This document shows positions 34,034 to 45,900 of a stretch of DNA of 64,000 nucleotides, one piece after another; position 1 is the first letter of the stretch, and every line of letters starts with the position of its first letter. The notes under the pieces are model-generated. The model searched no databases, had not been told where the DNA came from, and saw only the letters and a program-made list of their open reading frames with translations. The position numbers were made by a program, and so were the translations under genes. The stretch comes from Epinephelus fuscoguttatus (taxonomy: Eukaryota > Chordata > Actinopteri > Perciformes > Serranidae): NCBI RefSeq assembly GCF_011397635.1, contig NC_064761.1:42682143-42746142 (forward strand), written 5' to 3'.

Positions 34034-37000
34034 ATGCTCAATATACTCAAAGGCTTTGACGCTCAGGCCGCAGCATCAGCTTGTATCAACCCCTACGCTG
34101 TGGATGTAATCCGGGCAAAGAGAAGGGATCTAGTGTATGGGATCTCACATACTGAGGATCTACTGGATCTCCTCGTCACAGAGGGGGTCATGACAGCAGC
34201 AAAGAGATCCATCGTCTTGTCCATCAGGACTCGCAAAGATCAAAACTCCAGGGTCCTGGACATCCTGGAGGCCAGAGGTGAAAGGGCATGTCGGATATTC
34301 TTTCATCCGTGTCTTATGCTGGCAGAACCCGACCTCTATCAGCAAATCAAGACCTATGTGGGTGGTGTGAATGAGCGTGTTCGAGACACAAGGAGACAGC
34401 TGATTGGATATTTGCTGGAGAGGGACCAACAGGGGATGGTTGTCACTCACAAGACTAGCACTTTACTTGTCACCAAAGGAACTAAGAAATTTAGCCGTGA
34501 AAGAGAAGACAGAGGCACTGTGGCACTTTTAAAACCAGAGAAGCACAAACCAGAACAAAGTCAATCAGAAAATCTCATCCACATGATTGCAACAGACGGG
34601 GAGCTAGTACTGCTACAGGAGCTGTTAGATGACACTGATATTAACACTGTCAATTCAGCCAACGAGACTCTATTACACGTAGCTGCTGAAAATGGTCACC
34701 TGCCCATCATTGAGCTCTTGATCCATAAAGGAGCCAGACTGGACCTGCAGGATAATGAAGGTCACACAGCTCTTCACAGAGCAGCCAGAAGGGATCACAC
34801 TGAGATAGTCGCTGCCCTCATACAAGCTGGGGCCCCTATCTACGCTCAGGATGTAGACGGCAAAACCCCCGTTCACCTGGCAGCGGAAAATGAACACCTG
34901 AAATCTGTCAAAGTCCTGGTGAAGGAGGAGGCCAAGCAGTCTGTGAGCCACACACAGGACATGTTTCTTCACACAGCAGCCGTGGAGGATAACTGGAGGC
35001 TGGCTGAGCTGCTGCTGCAGAGCGGGGCCGCTGTCAATGCCAGAAACAGCCATAAAAAAGCAGCTCTGTTTTATGCAGTTTCCAGGAACAATGAGAAAAC
35101 AGTGACTGTCCTTCTAGACGCAGGGGCTGAAGCTGACTATGATGTTATAAATGAAGCCATTAAGCTCAACCAAGAATCAGTTCTCCGTCTGTTGCTTGGT
35201 GAGTCTCTTCACAGAAGACTATGATACTTATAATATTATTTCACAGCTTAAAGTATGCTACGTCACCATGCAGCAGACTGCTTTTTTTTTTAGATATGAA
35301 TAGCACATAAATAAAGCACAAAGCTGCAAACATACGCTCACACTGTGTCTTGTTTGGATCATAGATAACCCCAGAGGAGCTCCGAGTGAAGACACACTGG
35401 GCTCTGCTCTCTTCTCAGCTGTTAAACAGAACCGTGATGGAGTGGTGACCACTCTCATAGACAGTGGAGCAAATGTGAATATGTTGGACAAACAAGGCTA
35501 CACTCCTCTCCTGTTGTCAGCTGAGCTGGGGCACACTGAAGTCTTAAGGTACCTGTCCAACAAGGACTCAGTGTTGTTAAGACACTTACCAGCAGGGGGT
35601 GCCAGTTTGAGTGATTGTTGATGTTTACACAAAGTGGCTTTAAATTGTGTTTTTGTTGTATATTTTTTCTGATTTTTGCTCACAGGAAGTGACACACCAT
35701 GACATGAACAATAACAGAACATAGAAATATATCTAAGTAATATCCGTCACACACAACACATACTATATGACACAAATATGGGGGTATAATCTATATCTAT
35801 ATAGTCTATGTCCACTGCTGCAGCTCTTTCTCTTTACTGGTTATGTCTTTACATGGATCCAATATGACTTTGTTGGTGAGCATAAGCTGCCAGCTTAATT
35901 GCTAATAAGTCCATATTTACTCTGAGTCAGTTTTTCAGTTCATTGGCTATTTGCATATCTTAAAGGGAAACACTGCAGAATTTCAATATGTTGTTTCCAT
36001 GGTCTAGGAAAGTTCAACCAATATTTACATGAGCTTCTCTCTCTTAAAGCCAGAAACCAAGTTGAGCTGCCATCAAATATAAAGTCTGGAGTTGCTGCAC
36101 AGATAATGAATGGGAGCCTGATTTTCAATTCAATTCAGTTTTATTTATAAAGCCCAATATCACAAATCACAATTTGCCTCAGAGGGCTTTACAGCATACA
36201 ACATCTCTCTGTCCTTGGACCCTCACAGTGGAAGTGGAAAATGGTAGAAACCTCAGGAAGAGCAACTGAGGAGGGACCCCTCCTTCAGGGCAGACAGATG
36301 TCACCTTTGTCCCCTTCTACCTATGCCAGTCCTCAATGCCTATGTGCAGTTTCACATAGATTGACCACGTCAGTGAGTAGAAAAACGTGGGACAGACAGA
36401 ATGACTGACTGACAGAATGACACACTGACAGTTTCCGTGATTATGTACAGCATACCATACCATGACTTAGTCATACCAAACATTAGAAACAACACCAACA
36501 TTGGTCCACAGGGGGAGCCACAGCGATCGGTCGCATTTTAGCCATTTTGAAGCATTTTTCTGTTGTTATAGCGCCACCCAGTTGCCAATTAGAGTTAAAT
36601 TTCTCCAGTCACCTTGAGGCGTCCTGTTCTACATATCTACCAAGTTTAGTAAAAATCCAATCAAAAAATTCAAAATAGTGGAAAATCTATATACCTTTGG
36701 CCAATTGATGTAATATTGCTTCATTGGCATCCTCCCATGACCCTCTACCACTGTGCCAAATTTCACATGGATTGACCAAGTCAGTGAGGAGAAGAACGTG
36801 GAGGCTGAGTTAGTGACATGCAGTAAAAGGAATGGAAAAGAACCAAAACCTAGAATCCAAGATGAGAGACAGAGAAGGGGCTCAGTTTATCATAGGAGGT
36901 CCCTTTTCCTACACCCAAATGAGCTTTTTCTATAGTAGTGTTCTCAGTTCTATATACTGAGAACATTCCCTGGGTGTCATCTATAACTTTGTTCCCCAGT

Positions 37001-38203
37001 TAATTATCTGTGGAGCAGCTCCAGACTTTGTACCCATGACATCACAAATTTGAGTTTTGGATTTGGGAGAGTTGTTCATGTTAATCATAGAAATAATATA
37101 TGAATTTATAGTAGTGATTTTTTCCTTTCTTTTTTTTTTATTTCAGAGTGCTGCTAGCCAAACAGGCCAAACTTGATGCTACTTTATCCGACTTGTCTTC
37201 AGCGTTGCACCTGGCTGTCCACAGTGGCTCTGTGCCCATAGTGCAGACATTACTGGAAACAGGATTAGAGGCCAACATCGCTGGACCTAAAGCCCAAACC
37301 CCTTTACACCTGGCAGCTCAGTGCAACAGGTCAGAATTAGTGGATGTGTTGTTAAGAGCTGGAGCACAGGTAAAAGCAGTTGGTCATTAGTGTCCATTTA
37401 GTCGATTTTTCTTAATGTTTCTGGAGACTGAGAGTTGTGTGTCATTTCTTTAGGTGAATGCGGTAGCCCAGGATGGGCTGACCCCTCTGCATGTAGCCAG
37501 CCAGCAGGGCCATGCAGACACACTGATCCCACTTCTTCAAGGAAAGGCCGACCCAGGAGTGAAAGACAGGCTGGGGAGGACAGCCTTGCACTGGGCAGCC
37601 TCTTCCCAGGGAGAAAACTGTGTGGTAGACTTGCTGCTGTCAGCCAAAGCCAACCCAAACACCACTGATAACGAGAAGAAAACTGCCCTCCACTTCGCTG
37701 CTATGGAGGGAAAAGTGGCTGCTGTGACCTCACTGTTGTCCCACAAGGCAAAGGGAGGAGCTAAAGACATGGATGGCTCCACACCTCTTCATTACGCAGC
37801 AGCTGGCGGGCATGCTAGTGCAGTATCAGCCCTTCTACAATTACTTAATAACAAAGGCATAGAGGAGAGGAATGCATGGAGGAAAACGCCGCTCCATGGT
37901 GCAGCTGAGAGGGGCCACGACAGTGTGGTGGTGCTGCTCCTGGAGGCCGGGGCAAAGATCAACAGCACAGATCAAAGTAAAGACACTCCTCTGCACTGTG
38001 CTGTGCGAGGTGGACACCAGGAGGCAGTGAAGAGGCTTGTAAACTGGGGCCAGGCTGGGCTCATGGGACGGCAGAAGACGGCGAGTCTGCAGGCTACAAA
38101 TAATGTGGGGAAGACACCTCTGCAGGTGGCAGAGAGTGGAGACACCCCAGAACATGAGAGCATTGCTACTTTACTCAAGAGGAAGATGTTTCTTATCAAA
38201 TAA
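34034..38203 (+). CDS. caiap: CARD- and ankyrin-repeat protein, Caiap-like inflammasome adaptor (773 aa, 4 coding exons)
   Basis: Coding exons: 34034-35198, 35365-35548, 37147-37369, 37454-38203, all with GT-AG borders and matching phases. Residues about 20-108 have CARD character (NPYAVDVIRAKRRDLVYGIS, EDLLDLLVTEGVMTAAKRSIVL, then a third helical block). A linker of ~70 residues follows, then about 16-18 ankyrin repeats from ~180 to the C-terminus, many with the TPLHLAA signature (for example KAQTPLHLAAQ, DGLTPLHVASQ, DGSTPLHYAAA). This N-CARD plus long ankyrin array fits Caiap, a fish protein reported to regulate caspase-1-type inflammasome activity in bacterial infection. CARDs bind other CARDs; ankyrin repeats bind partners. 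It should act in the cytosol. Introns are 166, 1598 and 84 bp; the 1598-bp intron holds nested repeats. The ATG at 34034 gives the longest frame and lies just upstream of the CARD. The family name is from memory; the domains are clear. Confidence 0.85.
36127..36303 (+). repeat. Repeat family B, 5' part, in intron 2 of the CARD-ankyrin gene
   Basis: TTCAGTTTTATTTATAAAGC through GAGGGACCCCTCCTTCAGGG matches the start of the longer copy at 41592-42236. It is interrupted at about 36304 by a family A copy. Confidence 0.7.
36304..36801 (+). repeat. Repeat family A, copy 2, internally deleted
   Basis: Matches 60593-60935, then jumps to the equivalent of 61262-61292, then to 61438-61547. Two internal deletions account for its smaller size. 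It sits inside a family B copy within an intron. Confidence 0.75.
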
Positions 38204-38387
38204 AGGGAGAGGAGTTTACAGAGCAAACAACAGGAACTGAAAATATAAAGTCAGCTTAATGATTTTTTATCTTATCACAAGTTCAGGGACTCCACTCCAT
38301 CACTCATTAAAATCACATCTCAAACCTTGCGTCATATCCTGTGAAAGGTATTGAGGACTATTTTTTGCATAATTCATGATAAAAACA

Positions 38388-38413
38388 AATAAACAAACAA
38401 AAAAAGAAATAAA
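38388..38413 (+). terminator. Poly-A signals of the CARD-ankyrin gene
   Basis: AATAAA at 38388-38393 and again at 38408-38413, about 190 nt after the stop codon. Confidence 0.65.
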
Positions 38414-39890
38414 AGCATGAAAGACGCCTTTCTAGTCTTCTGACCAGTGAAAGTGCTTTTACACTTTATATCACATTCACCCATTCACACACTGGTGGCT
38501 GAAGCTACCACACAGTGCCACCTGCTACTGAGTAACCATTCACACACTCTCACACACCAGTGGAACAGCCATCAGGAGCAATTCGGGGTTCAGTATTTTG
38601 CCCAACATCGACATGCGGACTGGAGGAGCCAAATGTTGGTTGCTTAGGGCTATTAAAGCAAATATATGGTAATAAACCCTCCTTTCCCATGTCCAGAACT
38701 CTCTGCGTCAATAACGTTTTTCTTGATATCTGAACCAAATACAACCCCAGTTCTGGAATAAACCTCTTTTTGGTTTAAATGATGACCCAGTGTAAAGAAT
38801 AAAAATAATGTGACGCTAAAAGTACCCACTCTTTTCTAGTTTAATGTATGACCCAATTGAAATATTAACATGACTTTGTTTGTCAAAATAACCGCATGTT
38901 AATGGGCTGAGTCATTTTAAACAAATATCGCTAAATCTGGGTCAAAATAACCCACTGTTTTAGGTGTAATGGGTGGTTTTTGTACTAATGGGTACTACTG
39001 AGTAAATTTTTGCCAGCACTGGGGCATTGCCAAGTTGACCTAGTATTGGGTATCACCTTTGACCTGGGCCTGGTATTTTTTGTGTGCTTAAAATGTCTGG
39101 TCTTTGGGTCAGCATCATATATATCATATATAGCAGTACAGGAATGAGTCTTTAAAAAACTAGAATTTAATTAGAATTTTTGCACACTCGGTTTCCTTAC
39201 CTCATAATCAATGTTTTTTTTTTTAATGGCTTTTATGTTAGATGGCTGCCTGTGGTTAACACAGTCTTAAGAGACCTTCCTGTTTTGTTCTACAGCAAAT
39301 ATCATCCCATATTTCACCCTTTATCAACTTAAGATGTGCAAAGATGCAGTTGTGCTAGATGATTGTCTGAGAAAGATAACTCCAGGTGATTCACATAAGC
39401 CTTGTGATGTGTTTCTTCCTGTGTGATTGTTAAAGAAAAGACCAACATGGCAAGTGGCTAACAGCGAAACCAAAACCACTGGAGACCCAGAAAGGTCATG
39501 GTGGGATTTTTTTTTTCTCTAGTTTTCTGTTTTTCTCAGTTAAGCAACATTTGCAGTTCTTTGAAATTCATTGCATTCCCCTGCATCACGTTTCCATTGT
39601 GCTACTCATCATTCAATATCTTTACACAAGAAAAATGGATTGTAAGTATAATACTACTATGTTAAACATGTTTTAAGAGAATGCTACAAAAATGTTGAGC
39701 TGACACAGATAGCACACACAGGAATTCTCCCACAGAAATTAAATACCTAAAAGCAACTTCTGTGTAAAGCAAAACCCTGATCTGTATGTTGATATTCATA
39801 TTGCTGTTGGATTCCATTGTGTGGATGCAGGAAAGTGCCATTGCACTTCCTCTTCAATAGTCCGTTAGAAATCATTACATAGCCTAATGC
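38414..39890. other. Intergenic, no gene seen
   Basis: Around 38440-38640 words such as TCACACACTGGTGGCTGAAG resemble a dispersed repeat. The rest is AT-rich with no coding signal. Confidence 0.45.
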
Positions 39891-40448
39891 AGGGGTGTCA
39901 AACACATGCCCCGTGGGCCAGAATCAGCCTGCCAAAAGGCCCAGTCCAGCCCACTAGATGACTAAGAGGTGCCAGGTTTCAGGAGCAAGTTAAACAATGT
40001 GTTTCCTACTTCATGTAAAATTCTGATGCAGATGCTTTTCCACCCTGACCAGAATACAGCTCTCTATAACAATGCCTACTTACTGTGATCATGTTTTAAG
40101 ATATTGAACATTGTGCCAAATGTTGTTAATCAGCAGCTTGCATCTGTATCAGGAAATGTGTGGATTAATGCACACGCAATGACAGTGAGAAGTAGACTGA
40201 ATGTGGAAAATCTGAGACAAACTGTTGATGTTACACTTGTTTTTCTTGAGACATCTCAGGCTGTTGTTCTGTTTAGTAAAAAGATAAACATCTACAAAAT
40301 GTATGTGTAATTCTTTACACAAAAAAGCGAAAATATTGGAGCTGATGGTACTTACAGGTTATTCTCCAATGGTGTAATTGCTCCGGCCCATCAGAGGTTA
40401 CATTGAGCTGAATGTGGCCCATGAACTAAAATGAGTTTGACACCCTGA
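39891..40448. mobile_element. hAT-type non-autonomous element (CAGGGGTGTCAAAC ends)
   Basis: The left edge CAGGGGTGTCAAACACATGCC and right edge GAGTTTGACACCCTG form inverted ends, and 'GGGCCAGAATC...GGCCCA' follows inside. These are the ends of a widespread vertebrate hAT group. The flanking 8-mers do not match, so target duplication is not confirmed. No transposase. Confidence 0.65.
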
Positions 40449-40455
40449 GGTTTAA

Positions 40456-41200
40456 AGGGACAGTTCACCCCAAAATCACATATTTTTGCTATGCTATTGT
40501 TGCTCTATTGATCATCCTAAATTGATTTGGTGTTGCTGAGTGGTGAAGATATCAGGCATGAAGATGTCCGCATTTTCTCTAATATTATGGGACCGAATGG
40601 CACTCCACTTGTGGTGCTCAAAGCGCCAAAAAAAAAAAAATAAAACAAGAGAAACTAGCAATAGCCCCTCTTCTTTCAGCATTGGCAGTATAAAAACAAA
40701 ATCAGGGAGTGCGGCAAAATGCCGCCTACCTACTTTTGTTTATACAGAATGTGCCTTTTTCGGGGCAATGGGGGGCGTGAGCAAGTAACAAAACATGTAG
40801 CTCAGTGTGTGACGTAAACAGTGACGTGGGAGGGAAGCCGCGGCTGGTCAGTCCTTCGGCGATTCTCTCGTAAGTCGGCCCGTCCTTCACCGTCCCCGTC
40901 ATCTGACGGTTAATGGCCTCTTCGTTTGCGAGAACAAGGAGGGCGCACAATTCCTTGTCTCCCCAGTTGCTCATCTTTACAGTGTCTGTCAGGTTTGTGT
41001 TTCCCTCTTGCGACTAGCTGCTCGCTAATTCCTGCTATCAGCTCGGATCAACTCGCCAATCCGGCTCTGTGTGTCTAAACGCTCACAGCTTGCTGGCAAA
41101 ACGGCCCAACATTTGTGGAAATTCTGGCAGTGTAAAAGGGACTAATGTTTCTTTCCAGAAATCATGATATGCTCTTGACAGAGATCTAAGACAAGTAAAC
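40456..41200. mobile_element. Transposon remnant with Myb/SANT-like sequence
   Basis: Begins after TTAA (40452-40455) with AGGGACAGTTCACCCC, a common fish element end. No matching right end was found, so it is truncated or composite. It contains a poly-A run and the minus-strand Myb/SANT-like frame below. Confidence 0.4.
40726..40974 (-). pseudogene. Myb/SANT-like domain fragment, Harbinger type
   Basis: The minus-strand frame starts at 40974 with MSNWGDKELCALLVLANEE and continues GTVKDGPTYERIAEGLTSRGF. The W...E...L...E pattern and the YERIAEGL...GF helix match the Myb/SANT-like DNA-binding proteins encoded beside Harbinger transposases. After about 55 codons the family resemblance stops and the frame drifts into unrelated sequence. 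It is a fragment without the C-terminal half. Confidence 0.55.
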
Positions 41201-41265
41201 ATTAATGGTGTTCTCCTCGGCTGAGCTGTAAAGTGAGCTAGCTCATGCTCGCCTCCTGATTCAGA

Positions 41266-41465
41266 CTATCACAGGGCTGACACACAGAGACAGACAAATT
41301 CACACTCACATTCACACCTATGGACAATTTAGAGTCACCAATTAATCTGACGTGCATATGTGGGAGGAAGCCAGAGCGCCCAGAGAAAACCCATGCTGTC
41401 ACAGGAAGAACATGCAAACTCTGCACAGAGTGGCCCCCCACTCTGGGTTTAAACCAAAAACCCTC
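41266..41465 (-). repeat. SINE-like interspersed repeat, inverted copy
   Basis: The reverse complement carries GGTTTAAACCCAGAGTGG, GCAGAGTTTGCATGTTC and TTGGTGACTCTAAATTG, the same family as 20905-21235. Confidence 0.7.
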
Positions 41466-41541
41466 TTGATGTGAGGCAAAAATGCTGTGCAGACCAGCAT
41501 GCTCACGTTCCTCTTTAAATCTCTCCTAAGAACATTATTAA

Positions 41542-41862
41542 AGGAGAAGTCTGGTATTTTGCACTTTGAGCATAATTTCTGGGTTGTTTAATTCAATTCA
41601 ATTTTATTTATACAGCCCAATATCACAAATCACAATTTGCCTCACAGGGCTTTACAGCATACGACATCCCTCTGTCCTTATGACCCTCACAGCGGATAAG
41701 GAAAAACTCCCCAAAAAAACCCTTTAACAGGGAAAAAAAACGGTAGAAACCTCAGGAAGAGCAACTGAGGAGGGATCCCTCTTCCAGGACGGACAGACGT
41801 GCAATAGATGTCGTACAGAACAGATCAGCATAATAAATTAACAGTAATCCACATGACACAAT

Positions 41863-41920
<58 letters not shown>

Positions 41921-42531
41921 GGTAATGACAGTATCTTACAACAACATTAATGAAAGTAATAATATTATAGTTATAGTTCTGGCTACTGTGGTACAATATG
42001 TTGAAAGTATGTATTAATATCTGGCAGTATACATGTGTGACAATAGTTGTGTATAATAACAGTAGAAGTATGACTAATGACTAATGATGGCAGCAGCAGC
42101 AGCAGCAGCAGCAGGAGGCATCTGGCAGGACCACGGCAGCAGCACAACCACACACGTCACGCTGTCCAGGCACCGCTGTGATATGAGTTAATCTGAGAGA
42201 CAGTGGAGCACAAAGGCTCCGGAGAAGAAGCCGAGTTAGGATGAAACAGAGTGGCTCAGACCAAAATAGTGACAATTGCTAATTTTCGGAGAATATGGCT
42301 TTCCCTGCCTGGCTTAACACTGCTGCCTATGGCCATGTGTGAACCTGTCCAGAAACCACCGTGAACGTTCGTGTTCAAAGCCATGAAAGTCACCGAGTGC
42401 TCAGTGGTGTTCGCTGATGTTCTGACATAACAATCGTAGCAAAATTAGTCACTATTTTGGTCTTAACTACTCTATTTCATCATAAACAACCCAGAAATGG
42501 AGCCCAAAGTGCAAAATACCAGACTTCTCCT
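41542..42531. mobile_element. TTAA-flanked element, split by a family B insertion
   Basis: TTAA at 41538-41541 and 42532-42535 encloses ends AGGAGAAGTCTGGTATTTTG (left) and the same word inverted (right). The inverted arm continues inside with GGGTTGTTTA, then resumes after the insertion with GACCAAAATAGTGAC near 42260, mirrored at about 42455. Same TTAA rule and AGG start as the element at 10862-11996, so probably the same superfamily, but a different family. No transposase. Confidence 0.75.
41592..42236 (+). repeat. Repeat family B, longest copy, with (GA)n and (CAG)n tracts
   Basis: Starts TCAATTTTATTTATACAGCC, contains CACAATTTGCCTCACAGGGC, a (GA)n run at 41867-41916 and a (CAG)n run at about 42088-42112. 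Partial copies lie at 36127-36303, 56549-56690 and 59375-59592. It has inserted into the left inverted arm of the TTAA element. Confidence 0.8.
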
Positions 42532-42809
42532 TTAATAAGTGCACTTTCTCAGGGTTTGTGGCCTGAATTCACTTTTATCTGTAAAGTCAGTTATTTAAAC
42601 CTTTATATATACACAACGGCTTCCTCTTAATCATTTATTGTAGTGATTATTTCAGTTATTATTTTACATTATTTCATTTTACTTCTTTTACTTTTCCTCA
42701 TATGTAGATCATTTTGCTCAGTGTTGTTGTTTAACTTTTAAATAGTGTTTTTCTTTTGTCAAAGAAAGCACTTTGTACGTTTGTTTTGTTGTGCTATATA
42801 AATAAAGAT

Positions 42810-42855
42810 TTATTATTATTATTATTATCATTATTATTATTATTATTATTATTAT
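42810..42855 (+). repeat. (TTA)n microsatellite
   Basis: About 15 TTA units with one TCA variant. It ends only about 130 bp before the next gene's start codon. Confidence 0.93.
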
Positions 42856-42906
42856 GACGCTGGGAGTTGCTCCACTGATTTTGAGTTGCTGTCATGTGAT
42901 GTCAAT

Positions 42907-42937
42907 GTCACGTGACAGTTACTGTTTATCACGTGAC
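42907..42937 (+). promoter_or_regulatory. Paired CACGTG boxes in the ISY1-like gene promoter
   Basis: GTCACGTGAC at 42907-42916 is the exact USF/MiT-TFE (CLEAR-type) palindrome. ATCACGTGAC follows at 42928-42937. The starts are 21 bp apart, two helical turns, so factors would sit on the same face. The second box ends 51 bp before the ATG. No TATA box is seen. Binding by USF, TFE3/TFEB or MITF is inferred from the motif. Confidence 0.7.
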
Positions 42938-42988
42938 ATTGTTCATTATGAGCCGTGGTGTCGCAGAATCTCTGGGGTGAAGTCCAAA

Positions 42989-45900
42989 ATGGCTCGAAAC
43001 GAGGAGAAACAACAAGGGAAGCTGAACAGACTTTGGCTCCAGAAAGAGAGAGAAGGTAAGCAGCTTGCAGCCATGACATACTGTGTTATTTAATTAATGT
43101 TTAATTAATATTTAGCCGATAAAAGCACCCTGCTGCACGGACAGCTAGCTTAAACTATTAGCTAGAGTGATGCTAAGTCAGCTATTAGATCAACGTTCAC
43201 TCTTTGTGGTTGCAATGAAAGCAAGAGGATAATATAAGGTGGTAGATAAGGTAAGGTAAGATAAGGTAGTTGTTGTAAGTAATATTCAAAGCTTTTCATT
43301 CTTTCCTTACAGTCCTGCTTTTGTCTCCTTAAGAATCATTCACCATGTCACTCACAGTACATGCTGAGCTCCTTCAGGCACCTACACTAATGTCTCCTTC
43401 ATTATATCATTAACAGAGGGACGCCTCAAAGATGGACACCAACGGAGACCCAAGCTGGTAATGAATGAGTAATACATTGTTATCAGTTTAACACTTCACC
43501 TCACTTGCTTCAGCTAACACACTTTTCTTTACAGTCAACTCTTAATTCCGCCTCCTCAGTGAAAAAATGGATCCCCAGCATCAAGAATGATATAGAGTAT
43601 TATCTGCAGGTATGTAAATTGTTTCTTACAGTCTTGGTTGTACAGAGATCACACTGACTTCCTTGTCTGAAGTTGAATGATTTTTTTCTCCTCCCAGCAA
43701 TCCCAGTTGCCCCATTACCCGGAGAGGAAGATAGCTGAGTTCCAGCTGCACATCGAAGCTTTAGAAAGAGAGTACAAAAGCTTTATCGCCAAACTACGAG
43801 TTCTTGACCCCGCCTGCAAACACAAGCCCTGGACTCCTCGAGCGTACTGCAAGAGGAGAGCAGACACGCAAGACGCTCCAAGAATCGGTCAGTGTGTCAA
43901 AGGTTATGACTCATCTCTCACACACAGTAAAAGCATGTGTTCGTATAGCAAACAGTGTCTTGAGATATATTTCAATCACCATCCTGGTTTGACTCTCAAA
44001 AGAAAATTCTATTAAGAATGTTAGCTAAAATAAAGGTGAGGATTGTATATCAGGACAGCACATTGCAAGGCAGCTGGGACAGATCCATGTCCAGGTTTAA
44101 CCAGATGTAGCATGGTCAAATATCCCGTCAAGGATGTAGATAGAAATGGGAATAGTTAGGCAAAGTCCCTCCCCTTCTGATGGACCGCCATGAGACATAA
44201 TTTCAGAAAAAATACGTATGGTAGTAGGGCTGCAACTAACGATTATTGTTAACTAATCTGTTGATTATTTCTTAGTTTAGCCGACTAATCATTTTATCGA
44301 AAAATGTGTTAAAATGTTGAAAAATGTCGGTCTGTCTCTCCCAAACCCCAAAATGATGTCATCTAAAGTCTTGTTTCGTACTCACGCCAAAGGGTTTTAG
44401 TTCACCGTCATGGGAGAGTGTGTAAAGCTGCCAATATTTGAACATAAGAAGCTGCAATAAGAGTATTTTGGGGTACTTTTATTGTACTTTTCTATGAAAA
44501 ATGACTCAAACCGATTATTTAAATAGTCGATTAGTCATCGTTGCAGCGCTATATGGTAGATAATGGTGAGAGACAAATAATTGTTAGATCCTGTTTGACT
44601 TGTGCCATGAATTACACACATGATGGTTGTCAATTTAAAACATATTTTTGCAAGACAAGAAAGTTGCAGTTTGTTGTAAAAATTCTGAATACGTAATTAA
44701 GACAGGCCCCTAGGAAGTGTGCCACGCTATGAAGACCGTTATCTCAGTGACCAGACAGTGGAATTATGTCCGTCACAAGATGTCATGTGCTCCAAAAGAC
44801 TTTTTCTAATAGACTTTTGTGGCAAAAGCAACATCTGCAAATCAGTGGTTGCATCTTTTTGAGCATCACCACCGACGCAAATGATTCATTTTACAATCAG
44901 AATTTGATCCATTTGGTCTGATAACATTTGGAAAGGCTAGACGAACCGCAGCATTGAATAATTTTATCCCCATTTAAGCTAATTAAGCACTACACCTGAA
45001 GTAGCTCATTCAGCGAAAGTCTGTAGTGCACCTGCTCTGCTTTTTTTTAGTTTCATGAGCCACCGAGCAACTTTTATAGGAACAGGCCCCCTCCTCCAAC
45101 GCTATATCCATTTCTCTTCATACATCCAGGAATTACAAAGACTACACATGTTGCGTAGGTGACGTCACACCTTTCTTTGTTGCTGAAGCTATGGCGCCTG
45201 TGTGTTTTGTATCAGGATATACTCACACGGGCAACAGGTCTTGCTTGTTTTTTGCTGCCTGGCACATAAAAAGATCAGGAGTCGCTGGATAAAGCACAGC
45301 AGGTAAGATAACATTACATGTATGTGTGGAACATAGCTAAGTTACCTGGTTAGCTAGCTGATGTAGGTGACGTATATTGTGCGAGAAGTGTACTTCACTG
45401 AGCAGTTTTACACGAAACTAAATGGTGCTATGACACACCTACAACAAACTGCGGCTTTCGTAACTGTTTCTAAGAATTAAGAACTAAGAATTGTTCGTTT
45501 TCGTTACCTTGGAATAAGATGTTTATGTCAAGGCATGCAGAGCAAGTCCTCCTCCATGGAGCCTGCCATGTTGTTGATTGACACATCAACCACTGGCTTT
45601 AGATAGGACCTTCTGTGTTTTTGCGTAGGCCACCATAGTTCTCTGACACACTTGGCACACAGGAGGAGTGTGAGTGCTGCCACCTCAATGCTAGATGCCA
45701 CTAAATCCCACACATGGACCTTTAAAAACTGCATATTTTTTACATTATATACTGCTTCTATCTCAGATTTCTTTTTGAGTGAGCTATTCCTTCAAGGCAC
45801 TAACATCGGACCATTCATGCCTCTGTGTATCTTCACTTTCATTTACAGTTAAAAACCCGCGGCCCTGTGAGCCACATGACGGCAGCAGTCAGTTGAGCGA

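Noticed and set aside
42081-42275. Cys-rich minus-strand frame
   Set aside because: Results from the (CAG)n tract inside repeat family B.
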